A DNA stretch of 64,000 nucleotides from Bacteroides sp. MSB163 (GTDB lineage: Bacteria; Bacteroidota; Bacteroidia; Bacteroidales; Bacteroidaceae): assembly GCF_036416795.1 (NCBI RefSeq), contig NZ_CP143867.1, forward strand, positions 1,488,001 to 1,552,000. Direction: 5' to 3'. A model generated the notes under the pieces. It had not been told where the DNA came from, did not search any database, and saw only the letters and a program-made list of their open reading frames with translations. The number at the start of each line of letters is the position of its first letter. The first letter of the stretch is position 1. The position numbers were made by a program, and so were the translations under genes. Positions 33,015 through 41,276 of the stretch are shown one piece after another.

Positions 33015-35225
33015 TCATTTTATCGGAAAATAAAGTGTAAACTCACTAAAACGGCTTTCTTCACTTTCCACCTCTACCCTGCCCTCATGTGCCAGCATCA
33101 CCTGCTGCACATAGTTCAGTCCTAAACCGAAGCCCGAAGCTCCACCCTTATCACTACGTCCGGCTGCCGCAGAGCGCTCAAAGCGGTTGAAGATGCGCGA
33201 CTGGTCTTTCAAAGAAATACCCAAACCGTCGTCACACACCTTTATCTTGCAGAAACCTTTCTCCGACACACTGACAATATCTATTTTCACCTCTTCACGA
33301 GAATACTTGATAGCGTTGTCTATCAGATTGCCCAATACTTCGCGCAGACAGAAAGCATCCGCATAAACAGTCTCGCAACGGTGATAAACCGTATTGAATT
33401 CCACTTTTTTATTGACTTTCAAAGAAATCTTCGCTATCAAATCATCGAGCAAAGGGCGCAGGGCGACTTCTTCCTTATGCAATTCCAGATGTCCTTCGTC
33501 CAATTGTGTCAGCATCAATACCCTGTTTGATAAAGCCGACAAATGCTCACTCTCTTCCGTCATTACCCGGCGGTATTTTTCTTCTTTTTCAGGCTTATCC
33601 GCCAACTTCCCGCCCGCCAGCACATGCGCCGCCATCAATATGGAATTCAACGGAGACTTCATATCATGAATCATGGCATACGTGAAGTCTTTCTGGAACT
33701 GTTCCAGGCGGCGTTGCATACGGAGCACCTTTATCTGTCCGAAGATGCAATCCAGCATCACCAGAAACATAATCCAGAGAGGAATCAGCAAATACCAGAT
33801 GGAAGACACCACATAGCGATATGGGTTCTTCACTATCCCCTGCACACAAAGCGTGCTGTCTTCCCTCAACGGTATAAACCGGGATGTATAGTCACCATAC
33901 CTCACAGAAGTATATCCTGACTGTGTAACCGTACTGTCCGAAGGATAGCGGAACTGACGGATTCCACTGCGTGATTTCATTCCCAACCGGCTGAGATGTC
34001 CGGCAAAGGCAGAATCCAGATACTGGGAATTCATCTCCACTCCTTCCAAGTGTTTCTGCATAATCAAAGCTGCACGAAGACGGTAATTTTGATCAATCGT
34101 ATTGTGCGTATGCACCACATACAATCTATTTATAGTATACTCTGCCTCTTTTCCTTTTAAATATTCTCTTTGCTCTTCGGCAAAAGGCGACTCGCTTCTT
34201 TTTATCCGTTCTTCGGATTCTCTATTTTCTCCGGGTTGCGAGCGGAACAAAGGAAAACGGTTATACGCCACTTCATCATAAAAAGCAGCCTCAAAACAGT
34301 CATTCACCTGATAAACCGTCTCGCGGGCAGCCGTACGATACAAGTAAACGAACCAGGCCACCATCAGCAAAAAGCTTGCCAGCAGACTGATTATAAAGAA
34401 TACCTTGAAAGAGTGCTGCTTACGTGCTCGCTTTTTACGTTCTTCTTCTTTGGCAACGGAGAGAGTTTGTTCTGTCATATCCAGAATATGCTTACCCGAT
34501 ATTTCTATTTCTTCCCACCGTTGTCCGGGAATCCGGCTACGCACTTCGCCTATCGGTAGCCTCATTTTCTCTGCCAAAGTATAAAAAGCCGAGCGTTGTT
34601 CTTCAATGCCCCGCCGTTGACTTATGATATATTTCATCTGCTGTGCCCAACTATAAATAAGAAAAGCGGTCAGCAACAAAGTAGGAAGAAACAAGAAGAA
34701 TATATCTTTTATAAGCGGAAGGAAAGGGGTGATAATGGCTGCTTCTATGGCTTCTCCTTTCTTTTCATTCAGCCAGGCAGTATCAGAGATTACTGTTTTG
34801 AAAAGTTTGTAGGCAGAATACTGGCTATGGTCTTCCGCCGCATCAATCCACACGGTCCGGTCTATATTCTTCCATTTCAGTTTCTTTTCCAACGTCCTTT
34901 CCATCTCATCCAGAGGTATCGTCACCTGATAAACATCTTGCAGGAAAGAAGCGGCCTGTTGATATCCCAGAAAAACTTCATCATCCATAGGTCTATTCTC
35001 ATCTTTAGGTATGTACGAATAGAAAGGAATGGTATAGTCCGGAAAGGACAGGTTGTTGATTTGATTATCTACTGTCTCTATAAAAGCCTGTCGGAAACAT
35101 TCGTCCAGTGTACGTTTGGCTTCTTTCTTATAGCTGTCATAGGCATACATCATCCCTCCCAATTGTATCACCACAACGAGAAACAGTCCTACAATAGAAA
35201 GGATGTAAAGCGAACGGAGCTTCAT
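33015..35225 (-). CDS. Histidine kinase with duplicated membrane sensor half (HK2)
   Basis: 736 residues, a full-length paralogue of HK1: four TM helices enclosing two extracytoplasmic domains, a degenerate HisKA-like segment after TM2 (RSAFYTLAEKMRLPIGEVRS, no His) and a functional HisKA after TM4 (QKDFTYAMIHDMKSPLNS, H520), then an HATPase domain (NLIDNAIKYS, DDGLGI, GFGLGLNYV). HisKA and HATPase parts are close to HK1 whereas the sensor domains differ more, so input has probably diverged. No response regulator lies beside it; cross-talk with the regulator at 21541-22242 is the simplest model. The gene is divergent from DUF3836 copy 5, the same arrangement as for HK1 and copy 4. Confidence 0.85.
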   Translation of the reverse strand: MKLRSLYILSIVGLFLVVVIQLGGMMYAYDSYKKEAKRTLDECFRQAFIETVDNQINNLSFPDYTIPFYSYIPKDENRPMDDEVFLGYQQAASFLQDVYQVTIPLDEMERTLEKKLKWKNIDRTVWIDAAEDHSQYSAYKLFKTVISDTAWLNEKKGEAIEAAIITPFLPLIKDIFFLFLPTLLLTAFLIYSWAQQMKYIISQRRGIEEQRSAFYTLAEKMRLPIGEVRSRIPGQRWEEIEISGKHILDMTEQTLSVAKEEERKKRARKQHSFKVFFIISLLASFLLMVAWFVYLYRTAARETVYQVNDCFEAAFYDEVAYNRFPLFRSQPGENRESEERIKRSESPFAEEQREYLKGKEAEYTINRLYVVHTHNTIDQNYRLRAALIMQKHLEGVEMNSQYLDSAFAGHLSRLGMKSRSGIRQFRYPSDSTVTQSGYTSVRYGDYTSRFIPLREDSTLCVQGIVKNPYRYVVSSIWYLLIPLWIMFLVMLDCIFGQIKVLRMQRRLEQFQKDFTYAMIHDMKSPLNSILMAAHVLAGGKLADKPEKEEKYRRVMTEESEHLSALSNRVLMLTQLDEGHLELHKEEVALRPLLDDLIAKISLKVNKKVEFNTVYHRCETVYADAFCLREVLGNLIDNAIKYSREEVKIDIVSVSEKGFCKIKVCDDGLGISLKDQSRIFNRFERSAAAGRSDKGGASGFGLGLNYVQQVMLAHEGRVEVESEESRFSEFTLYFPIK

Positions 35226-35244
35226 TTTGTCATTATTTTGGGGA

Positions 35245-35252
35245 CAAAGATA
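35245..35252 (-). promoter_or_regulatory. -7 box of HK2
   Basis: TATCTTTG on the minus strand, 19 bases before the start codon. On the opposite strand just upstream lies ATTAACCTAAAGATAC (35265-35280), a partial match to two units of the 11-bp repeat, so HK2 may be feedback-regulated. Confidence 0.45.
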
Positions 35253-35370
35253 CTATTTTTCTGCATTAACCTAAAGATACTTTCCTTCCTGAAAAGATAA
35301 AAATGCAAGATACTTTCTTTTGTGTGAAACCTAACTGAGCATTTTATCACTTCACCACCCTACTCTGGAT

Positions 35371-35467
35371 GTATCCGGGACGTACTTGCTCCGTACATTC
35401 TTCGGTCAGAAGTACCTCTAAGCGAAGAAACACTGGAGTTGATACGGAGCAAGTGCATCCCGGGTAC
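35371..35467. repeat. Intergenic hairpin element, copy 2
   Basis: Arms of 25 bases (35371-35395 and 35443-35467) with a few mismatches, core ACTTGCTCCGTA/TACGGAGCAAGT, and the internal segment AGTACCTCTAAGCGAAGAAAC shared with copy 1 at 3374-3470. It lies between HK2 and DUF3836 copy 5. Confidence 0.7.
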
Positions 35468-35524
35468 GGATTTGATAAGATACAAAGCTGCAATTGTAGT
35501 TGATAAAATCATCGGTATTTCTGT

Positions 35525-35582
35525 GTTAACCTAATGATAACATTGCAATAACATTCATCCTCATGCCTCTGCCCTATCTTTG
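35525..35582 (+). promoter_or_regulatory. Triple 11-bp direct repeat operator plus -7 box for DUF3836 copy 5
   Basis: GTTAACCTAAT, GATAACATTGC and AATAACATTCA (35525-35557) are followed after 17 bases by TATCTTTG (35575-35582), then CAACATCGAAAG as in copy 4. Confidence 0.75.
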
Positions 35583-35629
35583 CAACATCGAAAGAAACAA
35601 AAATGTATAACTTAAAAAATAAAACGATT

Positions 35630-36115
35630 ATGAAAGCTTTAGTATTATCAGTAGTATTTGCATTGACATCAGTAGTAAACGCAGTAAGCGGAAACAATCT
35701 GGAAGGCTTCGCCTACAACACGGAAATGAACGAGGGTAGTGTAAAGACGGAAACCGTATTCAAAGTAGAAAACAAGAAGTATCTGCATCATCATTTGCAG
35801 TATAACTATGCGTACAATGCCGAAGGACGTGTATCAGCCAAAGAGGTATTGAAATGGAACAAAGAAAACCAAAGTTTTGAGAAACAATATTGCCTGAACT
35901 TCTCTTATGACGGAACTGATATAAACGTGGAATACGTAGCATGGAACAACAAAACGAACGCTTACGCCGATGTAAAAGCAAAAGCTGTTTACCAGATAAA
36001 CGCAATGGGTGCGAATTATCAAAGCTATAAATGGAACAAGAAAGACAATTCCTGGGACCTGACGGCAGAACACAGCACGCAACCGGAAGAAATTATGCTG
36101 TTTGCCGAAAAGTAG
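35630..36115 (+). CDS. DUF3836 family secreted protein, copy 5
   Basis: 161 residues. The signal peptide is identical to that of copy 4 (MKALVLSVVFALTSVVNA), while the mature part has diverged moderately (LHHHLQYNYAYNAEGRVSAKEVLKWN, CLNFSYDGTDINVEYVAWN, ANYQSYKWNKKDNSWDLT). Duplicated together with the adjoining histidine kinase. Expected to be exported; function unknown. Followed by a strong intrinsic terminator, so monocistronic. Confidence 0.8.
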   Translation: MKALVLSVVFALTSVVNAVSGNNLEGFAYNTEMNEGSVKTETVFKVENKKYLHHHLQYNYAYNAEGRVSAKEVLKWNKENQSFEKQYCLNFSYDGTDINVEYVAWNNKTNAYADVKAKAVYQINAMGANYQSYKWNKKDNSWDLTAEHSTQPEEIMLFAEK

Positions 36116-36138
36116 TCTGCCAGCTCAAAGATGCTATA

Positions 36139-36174
36139 ATAAAGCGCCAGAATGATTTCTGACGCTTTATTTTT
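36139..36174 (+). terminator. Intrinsic terminator of DUF3836 copy 5
   Basis: Stem ATAAAGCGcCAGAA/TTCTGACGCTTTAT with loop TGAT, followed by TTTT. It may also end the convergent PUL transcript. Confidence 0.85.
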
Positions 36175-36199
36175 GATTAATACCCTTTTTATTAAATTC

Positions 36200-37627
36200 T
36201 CATTTACTAAATAGCTCCACAGACATCAAATATGAATTATAGGGTAGCCACATAGACATGATAAAATAGAGTGTATCGCCTTTGAGTGATAGCGGGTGAA
36301 TATACGACCCATAGAGCTGGGCATATTGCCAGCCATCCACTATCTTTGCGGGTTCACTCCACGGACCTGTTATATGATCGGCTGCACGGAAAGAAATCTC
36401 ATAGCGAAGGCCATTGAAATAAAGCAATATCCACTTGTTGAACTCCGGATGATAAGCCACGGAAAGTTCCCCGGCTATATCATCGAAAAGCGGGACAGCA
36501 GCCGCCTCATTATCTTTCACCCAGCCGCCACCGTTCCAGAACTCATATTCTGCCTGGTTTTCAATATCTTCTTCACGGAAGCGGGCAAGGTGGGGTTTAT
36601 TATCACGTCCTGTGATAGTACCTATCATATAGACATAACCGTCTTTTTTAAAATAGCCCACTTGACCGAAGTTGCTCATTGAACCGAACTTTACATCCTG
36701 ACAACGCTTCCAGGTTACCCCATTATCCATAGATTTATAAAGGCTTGAATAATTGGTCACCCATCCCGCCCAATTACGGATATTCATATAATGGACATAA
36801 TCGGCACCATTGGCACGAATAGCGGCTGTAGGAATGGAAGTCCAATCTCCATTGCCACTGCCATCCTTACCTCCATAACAGATTTCACGGGCACTCTTAC
36901 CACTTTCATCCATAGCCGCACCATTGATGGCGAGCCCGTCAGAAAGATTGGTGTCCTCGGAAAAGAGCAGCACATTGCTTCTCCAACTGCCACCATTGGG
37001 TCCCGGATTAACAAAATTAGGATAGAAATCACTGCCAAACGTATCACCAAAGAAAAGGCCATAACGTCCCGGTTGAAGCTCCCAGACAATTCCCAAATCG
37101 GTGCCACCCACATTATACAGCTCATTGGTACGGTTATTCACCTCAAACTCCACAGCAGGCAGTCCGTTCACTCCATTTACTTCTGCACCGGTAACCCGGG
37201 ACACACATTTCAGGTTGGTAAAAGCTAATGCTTTCGATACATTGACAGTGCCTCTATTCACCATCAGTTGAACGGCTTCTGATGATTTATTGTCACTGCC
37301 TACAGCTACAAACTCAAGAGTAAACCGGGCATCATCATTTTCCTTCACAGTATATTCATAGATATACTTTTCCGAAAGGCTGGCCTTCATATATTTCTCA
37401 GTCGCGCCTTTCGTATCACCGGTTTTCGTGATTTCCAGATAAGCTAATTGTGCAAAGCCATCAACCGTCACTTCAACAGACGCCTTTCCATTGTCAGCCG
37501 TAACCTCACTTTTGGAAAGCCGCACATTCAGAGTTGGAGTTTCATCATCCGAATCTGATTTCTCACAGCTTGCAAGTCCCCACGTCATCAGAAGACTTGC
37601 AAGTAACAGTATATATTTCCTTCTCAT
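36200..37627 (-). CDS. DUF4185 lipoprotein (GH183-like, putative endo-D-arabinanase)
   Basis: From ATG 37627 (MRRKYILLLASLLM, lipobox WGLASC-EKS) the protein has 475 residues; the upstream in-frame ATG 37666 lies in the preceding gene. An N-terminal Ig-like domain (to about 125) is followed by a beta-propeller domain of DUF4185 type: GTDLGIVWELQPGRYGLFFGDTFG, SLYKSMDNGVTWKRCQDV, VAYHPEFNKWILLYFNGL, YEISFRAADHITGPWSEP. DUF4185 proteins include endo-D-arabinofuranases (GH183) first described from Dysgonomonas gadei and mycobacteria. The lipid anchor suggests a surface enzyme that cuts the polymer before SusCD import. Last gene of the PUL operon, one base after the GH97 stop. Substrate is inference from family and neighbours. 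Confidence 0.8.
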   Translation of the reverse strand: MRRKYILLLASLLMTWGLASCEKSDSDDETPTLNVRLSKSEVTADNGKASVEVTVDGFAQLAYLEITKTGDTKGATEKYMKASLSEKYIYEYTVKENDDARFTLEFVAVGSDNKSSEAVQLMVNRGTVNVSKALAFTNLKCVSRVTGAEVNGVNGLPAVEFEVNNRTNELYNVGGTDLGIVWELQPGRYGLFFGDTFGSDFYPNFVNPGPNGGSWRSNVLLFSEDTNLSDGLAINGAAMDESGKSAREICYGGKDGSGNGDWTSIPTAAIRANGADYVHYMNIRNWAGWVTNYSSLYKSMDNGVTWKRCQDVKFGSMSNFGQVGYFKKDGYVYMIGTITGRDNKPHLARFREEDIENQAEYEFWNGGGWVKDNEAAAVPLFDDIAGELSVAYHPEFNKWILLYFNGLRYEISFRAADHITGPWSEPAKIVDGWQYAQLYGSYIHPLSLKGDTLYFIMSMWLPYNSYLMSVELFSK

Positions 37628-37628
37628 A

Positions 37629-39608
37629 TCACAATTTAGAGATACGCAACACAGCCCCTCCGTCAACAGCCAAAGGCAGTTCTACCTTATCCTTACGAGT
37701 CACTGTACGTATTTCTTTACTCAAATGGTTAGGATTCCTCTCAGCATCCGGAGCATCTGTATATATCTCCGCCCGATATTCTCCCTCATCCAGAAAATCC
37801 AGCTTCAGGTTTAATGTGCGTGCCGTGCCATCGTTTAAAGTACCTACCCACCAGTCCGTACCATTGCGGCGGGCTACGGTGACATACTTATTAAATTCGG
37901 CCAATGGCACGCGCATTTCATCCCACGTACCGGGAACTGTACGCAATACCTCAAAGCCTGGTTGTCCTTCATAAGCCATAGGCGTATCACATAAGGAAGT
38001 AAGATGGTTTTCCAGAACCACATACATCGCCATCATGTGGCAACGAGTACTCATCACATAGGGATTAACATACTGAATCTTGAACTCAGAACGTGGAAGC
38101 GCACGGAAGCCCCCCAGATGGTAATCGGCAGGTCCGGCCAGCAAACGGGTGAATGGAACGGAAATATCATGGTCGGCATTCACCAATGTATCCCACTTGC
38201 AAACTTCATAATTGAGCGTTCCCTCACGGGTGAATTCATTAGGGTAAGTGCGGGTAAGTCCCGAGGGCTTACTGGAGCCGTGAAACTGGATAAAGAGACG
38301 ATGTCTGGCAGCCGCCTGGAGAATTTCTTCCTGAATACGTATCATCTCTTGGTCGTCACGATCCAGAAAATCGACCATCAAGCCCTTTACGCCCCACTTT
38401 TCATAGAGTGCAAAAGCCTCTTCCAACTTATCATAGAGCGGTCGCCAATGTACCCACAAATGTATTCCCACTCCTTTGCTCTTGGCATACTCTACAATAT
38501 GCTGCATATTCAGGCAAGGTATCGGACGGGTGATGTCGGCATTCGGACCTGCCCAGCCGAAATTGAAGTTATCGTCATAATACCAGGGAGTCTCGGCATA
38601 ACCATAGATACCATGGGCATCCAGACCGTTACGGGCTGCAAAATCAATATAATACTTGTTTGTCTCAAAGTTGTTTCCGGGAGAGAAAGTACTATCAGGC
38701 ACCACATTGCCGTTCCACCAGGTGAATGTAGTCCGACAAGGCTTTATCCATGAAGTATCCTCAATCTTGCAGGGTTCATTCAGACTGGTAAGGATGTTTG
38801 TTTCAAGAAGTCCGCCCACACGGTCGGCTACAGAGAGTACACGCCAAGGGGTACGATGCGGAAATTCACTGATTTCCACTTTTATCTTCTCCTGTCCCAG
38901 GTGGGGAGACAGTTTACCTGCAAAGCCATTCTTCTCCTTCACCAGATACATGCCTGCATAATCGCGGACAGCCGCCTCTGTGATCGACATGTATATGCCG
39001 TTATCAAATTCCAAGGTTACAGGCATTTCAATAAGACGTTTCTTGGCTATCTTATCATATTCCGTATGCGTGTACACCCCTTCATGCGTGTTGATATATC
39101 CCGGCAGGTACATCAATAGCGCCATCGGATTGCCATTCAGCCTGAACTGGGTCTTCTCATCATACATTACATAGGAATTCCATCCTTCCTGTTCAGGAAA
39201 CTCATAGCGGAAAGCCACTCCGTCATTGAAAGCCCGCACTACCAGATTGATTAACCTTCCCGGAGCTTCTTTCTCCTGCAAAGGAACTATCATCTCATTG
39301 CAATGATTACGGGCACTACTCACCTTACCAACCACCAATTCATAGGTTTCATCAATAGATTTCCGGCGAACCTTACCGGTTTTCAGGTTACTGCCAAATT
39401 CACCGTTGTCGAAACTGAATCCCAACAGGGAGTTCTCCACCAACAACTGTTTTTTGTAATTAACCTCGTAAGAAACGGTTTCTGGAGTTATCTTCAACAG
39501 AAACTTGAGTTTCCCGTCGGGTGATGATACGGATATGTTCTGTTGGGCCGAGACAGCCATGAAACAGAATAAGGCGGCACATAGGATATAGAATTTCTTT
39601 ATTGTCAT
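37629..39608 (-). CDS. GH97 family glycoside hydrolase (retaining-type)
   Basis: 659 residues from ATG 39608 (MTIKKFYILCAALFCFMAVSAQ, signal peptide). The GH97_N sandwich (SVSSPDGKLKFLLKI, LNGNPMALLMYLPGYINTHEG) is followed by the TIM barrel (YYIDFAARNGLDAHGIYGYAETPWYYD, VGIHLWVHWRPLYDKLEEAF, GVKGLMVDFLDRDDQEM) and GH97_C. GH97 contains inverting alpha-glucosidases (SusB) and retaining alpha-galactosidases. The Asp in GLMVDFLDRDDQ sits where the retaining group has its nucleophile, and the two catalytic Glu bases of SusB-like enzymes are not evident, so a retaining enzyme (alpha-galactosidase-like or a related specificity) is more likely. Periplasmic; probably trims a side chain of the PUL substrate. 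Confidence 0.85.
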   Translation of the reverse strand: MTIKKFYILCAALFCFMAVSAQQNISVSSPDGKLKFLLKITPETVSYEVNYKKQLLVENSLLGFSFDNGEFGSNLKTGKVRRKSIDETYELVVGKVSSARNHCNEMIVPLQEKEAPGRLINLVVRAFNDGVAFRYEFPEQEGWNSYVMYDEKTQFRLNGNPMALLMYLPGYINTHEGVYTHTEYDKIAKKRLIEMPVTLEFDNGIYMSITEAAVRDYAGMYLVKEKNGFAGKLSPHLGQEKIKVEISEFPHRTPWRVLSVADRVGGLLETNILTSLNEPCKIEDTSWIKPCRTTFTWWNGNVVPDSTFSPGNNFETNKYYIDFAARNGLDAHGIYGYAETPWYYDDNFNFGWAGPNADITRPIPCLNMQHIVEYAKSKGVGIHLWVHWRPLYDKLEEAFALYEKWGVKGLMVDFLDRDDQEMIRIQEEILQAAARHRLFIQFHGSSKPSGLTRTYPNEFTREGTLNYEVCKWDTLVNADHDISVPFTRLLAGPADYHLGGFRALPRSEFKIQYVNPYVMSTRCHMMAMYVVLENHLTSLCDTPMAYEGQPGFEVLRTVPGTWDEMRVPLAEFNKYVTVARRNGTDWWVGTLNDGTARTLNLKLDFLDEGEYRAEIYTDAPDAERNPNHLSKEIRTVTRKDKVELPLAVDGGAVLRISKL

Positions 39609-39683
39609 ATTTAGTATGGATATGTAAGTTAAAGTATCCGGCCAGAACGCTTTATAGACCATACTGACCGGATAGTAACATGA

Positions 39684-41258
39684 TTATTTCGGGTTCTGTA
39701 CCAAATTAGAGTTACGCTGCAATTGGTCGAACGGAATCAACATTAAATTACGCTTGGTGTCATTTGTAGGTGTATGTTCCCACCAGGTACCTTTCGTATA
39801 GTTATCATCAAAGCGAATCAACTGACTACGACGTAAACCTTCAAGGGCAAATTCGACACCCAGTTCCTGAAGCAAACGACCATACTTCACCGGTACTCCA
39901 TTGCAGGATATGGTAGCTTCGAGTTCAGCACCAGTCAACTCATTTGTAGTATCAAAGTTTCTCCTGCGCACTTCGTTCACCAAGTCCGCCGCATCCTGTG
40001 AATTTCCACCGGTACGAAGAATACATTCCGCCTTTGTCATAAGCACCTCGGCATAACGCATGATGACATAATCATTGTCCGGGGTTCCGGTAGCACCTAC
40101 CTTGATTTCATATTTGCCAAAACGGTAACCCTGATACATCGTAGCGTCACCACTAATATTAGTAACCTCCCTGGTATAACTGAGCAACATTTGCGGGTCA
40201 CCGCACCAACCGTTTGTCCATAGAGGAGTTCCGTCAAGAGCATATTGCTGCCCCATCCGCCATGTCTTTTCCAAACGTTCATCACCTTCCACATAATTGT
40301 CAAAGAAAGTAGGAACACCTAAGCAACCTCCATCAAGCCAGGTAGCCTGAAGACTAAAGGTTTGCATCTGCGAATAGTGCAACGTCTTGCGTGCCCACAT
40401 ATATATCTGCCCGCCGGATTTCGTTTCATCAAACGGAATGACAAACATTGTTTCATTACTCAACTCATTGTTTGTAGAGAATGGCAATGAGTAATCGCCA
40501 TCGAGCCTATACTTATTAGCAAGTATGATTTCATCACACAGAGCTTCACATTCGCTATACATAGGTGTACCTATCCAAGCCTCAGCATTCAGATACATGC
40601 GCGCAAGCAGCATTTTAGCATTCCACTTATTAAAGCGCCCGTAAGTACTCAATCTGTCTTCGCTCAGGTTATCGATATTGTTTTTCAATTCCGTTTCCAC
40701 AAATTGAAAGACTTTTGCACGTGGCTCCGTAGCAGGAAGATAACCGTCGGGTACATCAAAGCGGTCGATGATAGGTACATTTCCAAAAGCCTCAAGCAAC
40801 AGATAATAATAGAATGCACGCGCCACTTTCAACTCCGAAATGTAATTTTGCTTTCCAGCCATTTCTATGGAAGAGTTTTCAAACTGATAGAGTACGCGAT
40901 TGGCACTTGACACACCTGCATACAACACATTCCAGATAGCATTCAGGTGCGGATCTTCTTCCGTCCATGAATGTTGGTGCAGGCGAATATAAATGCCGCC
41001 ATCATACCACAAACCGTGATTCTTAACAGGAGTGACACATACATCGGTTGTTTCTTCCAAATCCCACCAGTTTTGCCAATCGGTCATAGCACGCATACCT
41101 GAGTAAACCGGAACCATAGCTGCCAAAAACTCAGACTCGGTCTTATAGAAATCTTTTTCCGGAATGCTACTGAAAACTTCCTCATCAAGATTAGTGCAAC
41201 CACTGAATACCGCAGTAAGGGCAAGGAATGCAGTGATAATATATTGTTTTCTAAACAT
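39684..41258 (-). CDS. SusD/RagB-like surface glycan-binding lipoprotein
   Basis: 524 residues, lipobox AVFSGC at Cys21, followed by the usual SusD features: early SIPEKDFYKTESEFLAAM, TPR-like helices with ELKVARAFYYYLLLEAFGNVPII, and the C-terminal conserved block RYAEVLMTKAECILRTG...DLVNEVRRR and ELGVEFALEGLRRSQLIRF. It forms a lid on the SusC partner encoded immediately upstream (18 bases). Ligand presumably the furanose polymer processed by the adjacent DUF4185 and GH172 enzymes. Confidence 0.93.
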   Translation of the reverse strand: MFRKQYIITAFLALTAVFSGCTNLDEEVFSSIPEKDFYKTESEFLAAMVPVYSGMRAMTDWQNWWDLEETTDVCVTPVKNHGLWYDGGIYIRLHQHSWTEEDPHLNAIWNVLYAGVSSANRVLYQFENSSIEMAGKQNYISELKVARAFYYYLLLEAFGNVPIIDRFDVPDGYLPATEPRAKVFQFVETELKNNIDNLSEDRLSTYGRFNKWNAKMLLARMYLNAEAWIGTPMYSECEALCDEIILANKYRLDGDYSLPFSTNNELSNETMFVIPFDETKSGGQIYMWARKTLHYSQMQTFSLQATWLDGGCLGVPTFFDNYVEGDERLEKTWRMGQQYALDGTPLWTNGWCGDPQMLLSYTREVTNISGDATMYQGYRFGKYEIKVGATGTPDNDYVIMRYAEVLMTKAECILRTGGNSQDAADLVNEVRRRNFDTTNELTGAELEATISCNGVPVKYGRLLQELGVEFALEGLRRSQLIRFDDNYTKGTWWEHTPTNDTKRNLMLIPFDQLQRNSNLVQNPK

Positions 41259-41276
41259 TGCTATAAATTTTAAAGG

